DNA of 64,000 bases from JAGVXH01 sp041649755 (GTDB lineage Archaea > Nanobdellota > Nanobdellia > Pacearchaeales > GW2011-AR1): the NCBI GenBank assembly GCA_041649755.1, contig JBAZMK010000005.1:1-64000 (forward strand), in the 5' to 3' direction. Below the pieces are notes generated by a model, which made no database searches, was not told where the DNA came from, and saw nothing but the letters and a program-made list of their open reading frames with translations. The number at the start of each line of letters is the position of its first letter. Positions within the stretch are counted from its first letter, which is position 1. The translations under genes and the position numbers were made by a program. This document shows positions 15,454-23,285 of this stretch, one piece after another.

Positions 15454-16392
15454 ATGGACGAAAAAGATAAGTTAATCCTCTTTGAGCTTTTGCAGGATTG
15501 CAGACAGCCGACTTCTAAAATAGCGAGAGCAGTTAGATTACCTCAGCAAACAGTTAGTTATAGAATTAAAAAGTTTGAAGATTCTAAAGTTATAAAGAAG
15601 TATACTGCAGATATTAATTATCCTAAACTCGGTTACAGTCGGCACTCTTTGTATCTGGATGTCAAGGGAGTTTCAGCTTCGGAAGTTGATAAATATCTCA
15701 AAGCGATAACAGATATAAAAGAAGTTAGTTGTTGTTACATGCTTCACGAAGTTAGCCAGTGGAAATTATATGTTTCTGTCTGGACAAAAACCCTCGAGAG
15801 ATACGACGAGATACAAACAAAAATAACGAGCAAATTCAAGAAAAAAATAAAAAATTATATTTCTTTTCAGAGCGTAAAATCCTTTACTTATTTTGCTAAA
15901 AGATTAAATCCAAATAAAAAATCATTAATTGATGTCAAAGGAAGTTCAGAAAATGTTGAAATCTCCGACGCTGACTGGAAGTTAATTGAAAAGTTAAAGA
16001 AAAATTCCAAAGTTTCAGCGATGGATTTAGCAAATCATTTCAGAACAAACGCGTCTTCAATTACCCGAAGAATAAACTCTCTTAAGAAAAAAGAAATTAT
16101 CGAAAGATTTTATCCGATTCTTGACGTGAAAAAATTAGGGTATACCGAGTACACTTTTATCACTAGAATTGATCCTTCATACAACAAAGAACTAGAACAA
16201 TTCATAGAGTTCACAAAAAAAGACCCGCGATTCGTTATCATGATTAAAGCAGTTGGTTACGTAAATTTATATTACGCATTTCTTATCGAGGACAAAAAAG
16301 AGTTAAGCGGCATCACTGAGAAAATTCATAAGATTTTAGGAAAGGCAGTTTTAGAAGAATATAAAATTGAAGTTGATGAGATGATTAGTTGA
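15454..16392 (+). CDS. Tandem Lrp/AsnC-family transcription regulator
   Basis: A 312-residue protein with two Lrp/AsnC-like halves. Each half starts with a winged helix-turn-helix: DKLILFELLQDCRQPTSKIA (about residues 4-50) and DWKLIEKLKKNSKVSAMDLA (about 173-220). Each is followed by a region that could be a RAM-like ligand-binding sheet (about 60-140 and 225-310). Normal family members have one half and about 150 residues and work as dimers, so this is a fused dimer. The start is ATG 15454 rather than the ATG at 15433, which overlaps the upstream gene. It is adjacent to the restriction locus and might regulate it or the hypothetical gene before it. Confidence 0.82.
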   Translation: MDEKDKLILFELLQDCRQPTSKIARAVRLPQQTVSYRIKKFEDSKVIKKYTADINYPKLGYSRHSLYLDVKGVSASEVDKYLKAITDIKEVSCCYMLHEVSQWKLYVSVWTKTLERYDEIQTKITSKFKKKIKNYISFQSVKSFTYFAKRLNPNKKSLIDVKGSSENVEISDADWKLIEKLKKNSKVSAMDLANHFRTNASSITRRINSLKKKEIIERFYPILDVKKLGYTEYTFITRIDPSYNKELEQFIEFTKKDPRFVIMIKAVGYVNLYYAFLIEDKKELSGITEKIHKILGKAVLEEYKIEVDEMIS

Positions 16393-16396
16393 AAAA

Positions 16397-16927
16397 TTAT
16401 CTATTTATTTTCTTGTAAATAATATCCTTATAGTCTTTTCCTTTAGTGAGTGTCGAACCCTTTATTTCGCCCTCTTTTTCATAACTTGATTTTAAGAGTA
16501 TTTTTTCAACAGATTTATTCAACTCATGAAAATATGCGTATACCTTAAGATACTTCAAATTATCAAATATGAATGAAGTCATCAATTTTACAGCCTCGCT
16601 CATGTAACCCTTATTCCAATAATCCTTTGCAGTCCAAAAACCAATTTCACCTTTTTTATTTTCTTCATCCAAATCAAAAAATCCAATGACTCCTACAAAA
16701 TCTTCGCTTGCTTTTTCATAAACTCCGAAATGATAAGACTTTTTTTCTTTCATCTTTTTATTGCAACTCCTAATATACATTTTAGCATCTTCTAATGACT
16801 TTGAAGCCTTATAGGGTCCAGAATATTCGTTTAACTTGGGCTCCTTAGAAAATCTATGAAGTTTCTCAGCATCTTTGTCGCCCAAGGGTTTCAGGATTAT
16901 CTTTTCTCCAACAATTTTAGTTTCCAT
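16397..16927 (-). CDS. GNAT acetyltransferase, RimJ/RimL type
   Basis: A 176-residue acetyltransferase of the RimJ/RimL/DUF-like group. It starts METKIVGEKIILKPL. The acetyl-CoA site is visible in KGEIGFWTAKDYWNKGYMSEAV (about residues 88-110), and a VYAYFHELNKSVEKILLKS segment follows that matches the C-terminal family pattern of HxxN and a KSxxxxEG turn. Members acetylate N-terminal amines of ribosomal proteins or small molecules, so the substrate is open. A TATA box (CTTTAAATATAAAA type) lies about 25 bases upstream, so it has its own promoter and is not part of the RiPP-like operon upstream. Confidence 0.85.
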   Translation of the reverse strand: METKIVGEKIILKPLGDKDAEKLHRFSKEPKLNEYSGPYKASKSLEDAKMYIRSCNKKMKEKKSYHFGVYEKASEDFVGVIGFFDLDEENKKGEIGFWTAKDYWNKGYMSEAVKLMTSFIFDNLKYLKVYAYFHELNKSVEKILLKSSYEKEGEIKGSTLTKGKDYKDIIYKKINR

Positions 16928-16969
16928 TTTAAATAAAAGGATTTTATATTTAAAGGCAATTCTTTTTAA

Positions 16970-17416
16970 TTATATCGAATCGCTTTTATTTTTTAAATAA
17001 TCTTCAATCAACTTAACTTTTTCTTCTCGACCAATTGACTTATAAAATTCAAGAGCACATTCTAAGGGTAGAATTGGAACCTCTAATTCACCCCAGTTTA
17101 TTATTCTTACCTCATCAAAATAATTTTTATCTCGATCTCCATAGCAATTAATTTCAACTTCAAAACCGTTTATATCGCAAATTAATGAAGGACCTTTTAT
17201 CTTATCGCTGTAGAAATCTTTCGTAATTAAATCTTTTAATGCTTCTCTAAAAATCTCAATTCCTTCTTCATTGGTTGTTATATCTAGGTCTCTAATTGAA
17301 ACATCAAGACCCTGAATCATAAGATTGGCACTTCCTTCTAATTGCCAGACAGGTTTTTTATCCCTTAGCCTTTCTAGGGTAATTTTTAAAACCTCTCTAA
17401 TGTCTTTTTCTTCCAT
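16970..17416 (-). CDS. Nucleotidyltransferase-fold protein
   Basis: A 148-residue protein that resembles minimal nucleotidyltransferases. The core motif is visible as LEGSANLMIQGLDVSIRDLD (about residues 25-44), with a GS turn and a D-x-D pair (RDLDITT). A second acidic strand, VEINCYGD, follows near residue 92. The family covers aminoglycoside nucleotidyltransferases, AbiEii-type toxins and others, so the substrate is uncertain. It starts 25 bases after the end of the APH-type kinase gene and runs in the same direction, so it is probably the last gene of the RiPP-like operon. Confidence 0.65.
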   Translation of the reverse strand: MEEKDIREVLKITLERLRDKKPVWQLEGSANLMIQGLDVSIRDLDITTNEEGIEIFREALKDLITKDFYSDKIKGPSLICDINGFEVEINCYGDRDKNYFDEVRIINWGELEVPILPLECALEFYKSIGREEKVKLIEDYLKNKSDSI

Positions 17417-17440
17417 AAAGTTATATTGTAAAGAGGTTTA

Positions 17441-18175
17441 TTAATCTTCTCTAAGGATATCTGCTAATTTCTTCTTAATAGCTTTTTTTTGTTTAAATGT
17501 TCCGTCTTCTCTTTTCTCAAAAAGAATATATAATTGGGATGCTCTTGCCATTAACCAACTATTTATGTCTTGAACTATTCCATCATAGCTAAATTTAATG
17601 CTTTCTTTATAGTTCGAAATAATTTCTTCTTTTTTCTCTGGACTTGAAATTATTATTGAGGCAACATCTCTTGCAGGATGCCCCAAACCTCCAAGTTCAA
17701 AATCAAAGTAATAATTCTGTCCTTTAAAAGTCACCATGTTTTTTTGTTGTAAATCTCCGTGAAGAAGAGTCTTTAGTTCACGATTGAGTCTAACCTCCGA
17801 AAGTTTTCTTTTAACAAGTGAGCTCAACCCATGAAATAAATTAAGATTTTCAAAAACATAAGAAGAGACTTCACGAATATCATGGTGAATAAAAATTTTA
17901 TTATCTAAAGGATTCTCAAGAAAATAAGAATGAACTTTTGCCCATTCTCTAACTGCAAGACCCACGTCTTTTTTTCCAGTTTCAATAAAAGATGTTTGGA
18001 GTTCTAATCCGTCAACACGATATATTTGTGGAGTTCTAACCAAAGGAATTCTCTGGAATAAATCATAAAAGAATTCCTCCCTCTTTAAGAAAATAGGCTT
18101 CTGATGTGTCTTTGAAACAACTTTACTTCCATCAACTTCATAAATTCTCGAGGTATTTCTATTTAATTCTTCCAT
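17441..18175 (-). CDS. APH-family phosphotransferase (kinase-like)
   Basis: A 244-residue protein of the aminoglycoside phosphotransferase/choline kinase fold. The catalytic loop is LLHGDLQQKNMV (His-Gly-Asp, about residues 138-149) and the metal-binding segment is YYFDFELGGLGHPARDVA (about 157-174), with Asp in place. The N-lobe is short but has VSKTHQKPIFLKRE, with a possible ATP Lys. It overlaps the end of the DUF3419-like gene by 17 bases, so translation is coupled. Within the RiPP-like operon it could phosphorylate a side chain of the modified peptide or confer self-protection. This role is inference; the family alone would also allow a small-molecule substrate. Confidence 0.8.
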   Translation of the reverse strand: MEELNRNTSRIYEVDGSKVVSKTHQKPIFLKREEFFYDLFQRIPLVRTPQIYRVDGLELQTSFIETGKKDVGLAVREWAKVHSYFLENPLDNKIFIHHDIREVSSYVFENLNLFHGLSSLVKRKLSEVRLNRELKTLLHGDLQQKNMVTFKGQNYYFDFELGGLGHPARDVASIIISSPEKKEEIISNYKESIKFSYDGIVQDINSWLMARASQLYILFEKREDGTFKQKKAIKKKLADILRED

Positions 18176-19049
18176 TTTCTTCTGTTAATAAAATAACTGA
18201 ATCTTGTTTGTCTTCTTTTCCTGGAACAATTGATTTGAATCTTCTTTCCAGGTAGTTGAAACCAAATCTTCTAAAAGTTTCTTGTCTTAGTTCACTTCTA
18301 TTAATCAACTTTCTATTTTCACTAAAACCTTCTCTTGTATCATAAACATATGCTGCACAAATAATTCCTCCAAGAGTTAAATGCTTTCTTAAAGGAACGA
18401 GAATCTCCTCACAGAAAGAATCTAAATAATTAGTTTCTCCAGGAAATAGATCTTGAGAATAATCCGCCAAGTTAGAAAGAAGGATGACCTCAAAATTATC
18501 TTCTAACTTAGAAGTCAGATCTCTAACATCTGAATTAATTAATTTAACTCTTCCATTTCTAATATTAATCCGGGTTCTAATATAATTAAAATCGGAATGC
18601 AAATAAAGATTGCAAACAGTTCTTAATTCATTTATATCAAACCTCTTATTAAATAACTTAGATTGTCTTATTTGTCTACCATCTTTTTTATATTTCTTAT
18701 AGAGACTATCAAAAAAACTTACGCACTCTTCAGACAAGTTTCTTTTTAAACCCTCATAAATTCTGTGGTCCATCGTTCTTTTGCTTCCTGTAAAAAAATA
18801 ATCTTTAAAATCTCTTATATCTAAATGCTGTAAAGCTTTAATCTTTAATTCGGCGAATAATAAAGCAAGACGATTTATATCAAAACCAACAACACTTTTA
18901 GCTCCAAAAAAGAAAGGATTGATTACGTGGTCTCCAGAGCCAATAACAGTCAACACATTTTTCCCTTCAAAACCTAACTCTCCCATATATTCTGCGAGAT
19001 TTTCTGTTGTAAAAGGGTATACTTTAGATCTTTCTCCAAATGAAGGCAT
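18159..19049 (-). CDS. DUF3419-like AdoMet-dependent aminocarboxypropyl transferase (putative)
   Basis: A 296-residue protein with a Rossmann AdoMet-binding core: VLTVIGSGDHVINPFFFG (about residues 33-50) then SVVGFDINRLALLFAELKI (about 53-71). This pair of blocks resembles DUF3419, a family that includes enzymes moving the 3-amino-3-carboxypropyl group of AdoMet. A later segment VILLSNLADY fits the active-site strand. The start is ATG 19049, one base after the methyltransferase stop. Its place in an operon with a peptide and a radical SAM enzyme suggests it adds a 3-amino-3-carboxypropyl or methyl group to the peptide. DUF3419 membership is my best match by eye, not proven. Confidence 0.6.
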   Translation of the reverse strand: MPSFGERSKVYPFTTENLAEYMGELGFEGKNVLTVIGSGDHVINPFFFGAKSVVGFDINRLALLFAELKIKALQHLDIRDFKDYFFTGSKRTMDHRIYEGLKRNLSEECVSFFDSLYKKYKKDGRQIRQSKLFNKRFDINELRTVCNLYLHSDFNYIRTRINIRNGRVKLINSDVRDLTSKLEDNFEVILLSNLADYSQDLFPGETNYLDSFCEEILVPLRKHLTLGGIICAAYVYDTREGFSENRKLINRSELRQETFRRFGFNYLERRFKSIVPGKEDKQDSVILLTEENGRIK

Positions 19050-19050
19050 T

Positions 19051-19551
19051 TTAAATTTTTTTGGCTAGAAAAATAATTATCTTATGTTGGTGCATATCTT
19101 CCCCATGTTTCTTAGATAAACAATCGTGATTATGGATTATTTCCCAGCCAAAGTACAATTTATTTAATTCCTCTTTGTTTGGATAAAAATGAATTTTGTC
19201 ATTCGATTCTTCTTGTGACATACAAATTAAAAAGTGGAATCCTCCTAAAATAGTGTTTTCCTGCATTTTTCTAATTAGGTTAGAAGCTTCTTTAATTTCA
19301 AAAAAATGCAAAATTCCAGATCCAATAATTAAATCATATTTAGTTTCAAACTTAAATTTAGAAAGGTCTTGTTGAATAAATTTAAAATTCTCGGGTTGCT
19401 CTGCTATCCTTTCTTTATCCACCCCTGTAACACTAATTCCTTTTTCAATAAATATTTTAGAAAACTTACAGTTACCACAGCCTAAATCTAGAACCTTTGA
19501 AGGATCTAGCTGTTTTATAATATCAACGATTATTGGTTTGGCTGGTTGCAT
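19051..19551 (-). CDS. Class I AdoMet-dependent methyltransferase
   Basis: A 166-residue methyltransferase. The AdoMet-binding motif is KVLDLGCGNCKFSKIF (about residues 19-34), followed by an acidic strand VTGVDKE and LIIGSGILHFFE (motif IV region, about 74-85). The size and the motif set are like TehB/UbiE-type small-molecule methylases. The first 29 bases overlap the end of the radical SAM gene, so the two are made together. In the operon it could methylate the candidate peptide; this is inference from context. No distinct substrate-binding domain is visible. Confidence 0.85.
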   Translation of the reverse strand: MQPAKPIIVDIIKQLDPSKVLDLGCGNCKFSKIFIEKGISVTGVDKERIAEQPENFKFIQQDLSKFKFETKYDLIIGSGILHFFEIKEASNLIRKMQENTILGGFHFLICMSQEESNDKIHFYPNKEELNKLYFGWEIIHNHDCLSKKHGEDMHQHKIIIFLAKKI

Positions 19552-20629
19552 TTTCTATATACCTATCCTTTAGATCAGAAGGTTTAACTAAGTTTCTAAA
19601 ACACATAGGATCCTTTGCCATGTAATCTCCAGTTGTCGCATAAGCTATAGCTCTGCATCCCTTGCAATGAGAAACATATTCACATCCAGTATCTTTTTTT
19701 AATTTTTTTAAATCCCTTAAATTATGCATTACTTCCTTTTCAGTTATAAGGCTGACCAGCCCCTCACTAATGTGACCTATCTCAATGGGAAGTCTTCTAC
19801 ATGGATAAACTCTCCCATTAGACAGAACTGAAATTCCGGAATACCCTGCACCACATCCTCCTAAAAATTTTCCAGTATCCCTTGAAGTTCTTTTCAAAGG
19901 GTCATCACAATGCATTAAGTGCCATAATACTTCTGTTTCTAGCAATCTTATTTTCCCTTCGTATTTCTCTTCTAATTTTCTTTGATCACCATATATTTGG
20001 TATAAACCTTCTGCATCAATAAACTCCGGATCTCTTAGCCCTAAATCTTTTCTTGGGACGTAAGACTGTATTCCAAAAACATCTGCTCCTGCATCGATAG
20101 AATCTTTTATTGCCTGTTCAATGTGATTTTTATTTGATTGCATCGCAGTAAAAGAAATTGTTACTCCAATCCCCACATCTCTACAATTTGCTATGCCTTC
20201 CATAGCCTTATCAAAAGCATAGTGTCTTTGTCTAACTTGGTTATGTCTTTCCTTGTCTCCATCAATAGAGATTTGTACTCTTTTAATTCCTCTTTCTTTT
20301 AAGGCTCTAGCTTTATCAGGAGTTATGAGAGTTCCATTTGTCAAAAGTTTTGTTGGAACTTGGAATCTTTGGGTATATTCTAATATATCTAATAGATCTT
20401 TTCTCAAAAGAGGTTCGCCTCCAGAAATATTAAATCTAGGAATCATTGACCACCTTTGTGTTGTTCTAACAAGATCGTCTATCATTCCAGTAACTTCGCT
20501 AAACCCCATTAAACAAGATTCTTCTTGCTTATGTTCTTCTTGCCCTTCTCTAGTATGATAACAATGCTTACACCTAAGATTGCAGTCATTCGTAGAGTCC
20601 CATTGAATGAATATTTGTTTTTTCGTCAT
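19523..20629 (-). CDS. Radical SAM/SPASM domain maturase
   Basis: A 368-residue radical SAM enzyme. The 4Fe-4S cluster motif is C16-x3-C20-x2-C23 (CNLRCKHC), and GGEP is at 70-73. A SPASM/twitch-type C-terminal region holds further cysteines at 259, 277, 316, 322, 325 and 343, able to bind auxiliary clusters. This architecture is typical of enzymes that modify ribosomal peptides, such as those making thioether or C-C crosslinks. The start is ATG 20629, 48 bases after the candidate precursor gene; GGAG lies about 26 bases upstream, too far to be a standard site. No N-terminal RRE (PqqD-like) domain is seen. Peptide modification is inferred from architecture and the adjacent Cys-rich peptide. 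Confidence 0.9.
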   Translation of the reverse strand: MTKKQIFIQWDSTNDCNLRCKHCYHTREGQEEHKQEESCLMGFSEVTGMIDDLVRTTQRWSMIPRFNISGGEPLLRKDLLDILEYTQRFQVPTKLLTNGTLITPDKARALKERGIKRVQISIDGDKERHNQVRQRHYAFDKAMEGIANCRDVGIGVTISFTAMQSNKNHIEQAIKDSIDAGADVFGIQSYVPRKDLGLRDPEFIDAEGLYQIYGDQRKLEEKYEGKIRLLETEVLWHLMHCDDPLKRTSRDTGKFLGGCGAGYSGISVLSNGRVYPCRRLPIEIGHISEGLVSLITEKEVMHNLRDLKKLKKDTGCEYVSHCKGCRAIAYATTGDYMAKDPMCFRNLVKPSDLKDRYIENATSQTNNR

Positions 20630-20677
20630 ATTAAATTTACCAATACATCACTCTCCTTGAAATATCAGTAAAGAAAA

Positions 20678-20839
20678 TTAATCCCTTGGAAGATAATCAT
20701 TCCCATCACAACTAACGCAGTCTTGGCATCCTGAAACACAAGTATACCCTTCTTGTCTAACTTCAGGCATCATGCTTTCAAGAAAGTCTATTTCTTCAGG
20801 TGTTTTCTCAACCACATCTTGTAAACATCCATTTACCAT
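20678..20839 (-). CDS. Candidate RiPP precursor peptide, Cys-rich
   Basis: A 53-residue open frame just upstream of the radical SAM gene. The N-terminal part (MVNGCLQDVVEKTPEEIDF...) is acidic and helical, like a leader. The C-terminal part contains C34-x3-C38-x2-C41-x2-C44 (CVSGCQDCVSC) and ends DGNDYLPRD, like a Cys-rich core. One more Cys is at position 5. A TATA box centred 26 bases before the ATG supports a leaderless, strongly expressed transcript. Position, size and Cys pattern together fit a substrate of the adjacent radical SAM/SPASM enzyme. An alternative is a small metal-binding protein, since the CxxxCxxCxxC spacing could hold Zn or an Fe-S cluster. Confidence 0.65.
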   Translation of the reverse strand: MVNGCLQDVVEKTPEEIDFLESMMPEVRQEGYTCVSGCQDCVSCDGNDYLPRD

Positions 20840-20860
20840 AAATTATAGAGTTAAATAAGG

Positions 20861-20869
20861 TATATAAAG
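20861..20869 (-). promoter_or_regulatory. TATA box of the RiPP-like operon
   Basis: On the minus strand CTTTATATA is centred 26 bases before the ATG of the candidate precursor. It is the only strong TATA-like box seen before the six-gene operon. Confidence 0.55.
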
Positions 20870-20915
20870 ATTATTATGATCTAAAATAACTTTAATTCTT
20901 TCTAATATTAAAAGT

Positions 20916-21335
20916 TCACTTAAACAACTCTAAACATTCATCTCTCAAAAATCCGCCTTCAATTTTTATTTTATTTCCGCCGTGCTTATTCAATTTCTTG
21001 TCGGTTATATCTATTTCTTTAAAGCCGTGTTTTATAGCGTCTTTGTTGCTTGCCCCGAAAACAATTTTATCGACGTCGGTTACCCAAGCCATATAGAAAC
21101 ACATCGGACAAGGCTCGCAGGTCGTGTAAAGCGTATACCCTTTTAGATTATTCTTTCCTATCTTGTCGGTCGCCCTAATAATCGCCTCAGTCTCAGCATG
21201 ATAACGAACATCCCCGACAGGTCTTTTCCCCGCCCTAGAAATTATCGCATCCCCCTTAACAATAACTGCCCCAAAATGATGCCCATGCTTCTTAGCGTCC
21301 TTAATCGCCTCCCGCATAAAATCCTCTTTTTTCAT
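20916..21335 (-). CDS. Nucleoside/tRNA-type cytidine-deaminase family protein
   Basis: A 139-residue zinc-dependent deaminase of the CDA/dCMP-tRNA adenosine group. The zinc and proton-shuttle motif is HAETEAI (about residues 47-53), and the second zinc motif is CEPCPMC (about 72-78), both intact. The family deaminates free bases such as guanine or cytosine, or adenosine 34 in tRNA; the variant is not settled by the sequence. An ATTTAAAT box (about 21358-21365) lies between this gene and the divergent Nudix gene at 21387 and could serve both directions. Confidence 0.88.
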   Translation of the reverse strand: MKKEDFMREAIKDAKKHGHHFGAVIVKGDAIISRAGKRPVGDVRYHAETEAIIRATDKIGKNNLKGYTLYTTCEPCPMCFYMAWVTDVDKIVFGASNKDAIKHGFKEIDITDKKLNKHGGNKIKIEGGFLRDECLELFK

Positions 21336-21386
21336 AAATTTTTCTAATTAAACAACTATTTAAATTTAGAGATTGTACAATAAGTT

Positions 21387-21833
21387 ATGACAATAAACTA
21401 CACTCCCGGAGATTTAATCGACCACCACGCAGTCTCAGCAGTTATTAAGAATAGCGAGGGAGATATCCTAATGCAAGATCACGTTAAGTATGGTTTTTGG
21501 ACAATTCCAATCGGAAAGGCGGAACCTAATCAAGATCCAATTGAAGCAATAAAACAGGAAGCTTTCGAAGAATGCAATTTAATGATTAAAGAACTAAAAG
21601 AAATCGCATACAAGGAAGTCGAATACGAAAGAAATGAAAACAATATTAAAGCATTCACCCACGTATACGAAATTATCTCTTATTCAGGAGAACTACAAAA
21701 CAAAGAACCTCATAAACATAACGAACAGAAATTTATGTCTTTAGAAGAAATAAAAAAGATACCTTATCTATCAGACTCTACGATTTTCTTTTTAGAGAGT
21801 TTAGGTTTTAAGAGGGATGCGAGGTTGGATTAA
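21387..21833 (+). CDS. Nudix hydrolase with a degenerate Nudix box
   Basis: A 148-residue Nudix-fold protein. The Nudix box region is GKAEPNQDPIEAIKQEAFEE (about residues 48-67): the GG pair is GK and the conserved REUXEE core is QEAFEE, so the Arg is lost but both metal-binding glutamates remain. The N-terminal IDHHAVSAVIKNSEGDILM and C-terminal LEEIKKI segments fit the fold. Family members hydrolyse nucleoside diphosphate derivatives. The substrate is unknown. It is transcribed divergently from the deaminase and lies 30 bases upstream of the nuclease fragment, with no sign of coupling. Confidence 0.78.
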   Translation: MTINYTPGDLIDHHAVSAVIKNSEGDILMQDHVKYGFWTIPIGKAEPNQDPIEAIKQEAFEECNLMIKELKEIAYKEVEYERNENNIKAFTHVYEIISYSGELQNKEPHKHNEQKFMSLEEIKKIPYLSDSTIFFLESLGFKRDARLD

Positions 21834-21862
21834 TTTTATAAGTCTCAAAACTATCCAATTCT

Positions 21863-22591
21863 ATGACATGCTATTCCCACTCCCGTCTCTCAACTTACGA
21901 AACCTGCCCCTATAAATACAAGCTTCAATATATTGATAGAATAAAAGTAGATGTTCCAACGACAATTGAGGCGTTTATGGGAGATTTGGTGCACCAGACT
22001 CTCGAAAAGCTATACAAGGACAAAAAGTTCAAGAAAGTCGTTTCTAAGGCCACGTTGCTTAAATTTTATAAGGATTTGTGGGCGAAGGAGTATTCTGAAG
22101 ATATTCTAGTGGCCAAGGCTGACCAAGGGATAACTTCAGAGAATTATCGAAAAATGGGCCTTAAATTTATTGAAGATTATTATGATAAATACAAGCCGTT
22201 TAACCAATTGACTATTTTAGGACTTGAAACTCAAGACCGGATGACCTTGCCGGATGGAAACCAATGGCACGTTAGAATCGATAAGTTAGCTTGTGACCAA
22301 GAAGGTAATTATTACGTTTGCGATTATAAGACAAATGCTCGAATGAAGGATCAAGAGGAAGCCGATGCGGACAGACAACTTGCACTTTATTCGATTTGGG
22401 TTAAAGATAAATTCAAGGATGCAAAATCTGTTAAATTAGTTTGGCATATGTTGGCTTTCAATAAGGATGCGGTTTCAGAGAGGACGGACGAGGAGTTGGA
22501 GAAATTGCAACAAGATGTTTGTGATAAGATTAAAGAGATTGAGTCGGCGACAGAATTTCCTAGAAATCAAACGGTTTATCAGGCTTCGTAG
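21863..22591 (+). CDS. RecB-family PD-(D/E)xK nuclease, C-terminally truncated
   Basis: A 242-residue protein of the PDDEXK_1/RecB-Cas4-like group. The N-terminal SYSHSR-like segment contains CPYKYKLQYI, which carries the first cysteine of the iron-sulfur cluster seen in this group. The catalytic motif is visible as VRIDKLACDQEGNYYVCDYKTN (about residues 137-158; Asp, Asp, Lys). The other three cysteines expected near the C-terminus are missing. The reading frame ends TEFPRNQTVYQAS just where a VirB4-type fragment begins on the opposite strand, so the gene has probably lost its last part. A functional nuclease is doubtful if the Fe-S cluster is required. Confidence 0.75.
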   Translation: MTCYSHSRLSTYETCPYKYKLQYIDRIKVDVPTTIEAFMGDLVHQTLEKLYKDKKFKKVVSKATLLKFYKDLWAKEYSEDILVAKADQGITSENYRKMGLKFIEDYYDKYKPFNQLTILGLETQDRMTLPDGNQWHVRIDKLACDQEGNYYVCDYKTNARMKDQEEADADRQLALYSIWVKDKFKDAKSVKLVWHMLAFNKDAVSERTDEELEKLQQDVCDKIKEIESATEFPRNQTVYQAS

Positions 22592-23285
22592 CGTCATTTT
22601 CTCTAGACTAATAGCCGTTTCCTCCATTCTCTCCAAAACCTCTAACACGTCGCCTAAGATCGGTGGTTGATTCTTCCAGCTTTTCTTCTCATTCATATAA
22701 ATGTCCCTTCGCTCGTATGCTTCAGTCAATGCCTGATCAATAAAAGACTTCTGCGGTTCTGTCAAATTCCCAAGCATTACTGGCATCAAATCCATCAAAG
22801 AAAGTCGCTTCTCGGCATAATCGTGTCCCATCAAATCAAGAGGATTAATAATAGTCTTAGAAGTCCTAGACAAATCTATCCTCTGACCTTTAAACTTTTC
22901 AACTAAGCCCTTATATTCACTTTGTGGGTCAATTACAATAACTTTCGTACCATTGAGCAGATGTCTCGTGATAAATAATTTAGTCATATAGCTTTTACCT
23001 GCCCCCGAACTTGCCAAACACATCCCATTTGAATTTGAAAGTTTGAAAATATCCCTAATTATAGGGATATTATTTTTATTTAACCCAAACCAAACGCCAG
23101 TCTCATCAAATTTAAAGAAAGAAGATGTAAAAGGGAAAAAAGCCGAAAGTGCCGAAGTCGTAATATTTCTAGTTGCCCCAAGAAAATCTTTAGCCAAAGG
23201 AAGACAAGACTTAAATCCTTGAATCATTCTAAAATTAGGTTGTCTGGGAATTATTAACAACGCATTAAGTTCCGACTCTATCTTT
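22475..23285 (-). pseudogene. VirB4/HerA-type ATPase fragment, cut off at both ends
   Basis: About 240 residues match the ATPase part of a VirB4/TraC-type conjugation protein: FFPFTSS, GLNKNN, SSGAGKSYMTKLF (Walker A), VIVIDPQSEYKGLVEKF (Walker B region), INPLDLMG. Such proteins are usually 600 or more residues. The 5' end is missing: the frame is open into 23285, directly against the pyruvate-kinase-like gene. The 3' end changes near 22560 into the antisense of the RecB-type gene, so the last 30 or so residues are not VirB4. Both gene fragments share one breakpoint. This is a rearrangement scar, a decayed element, or an assembly join. Confidence 0.7.
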
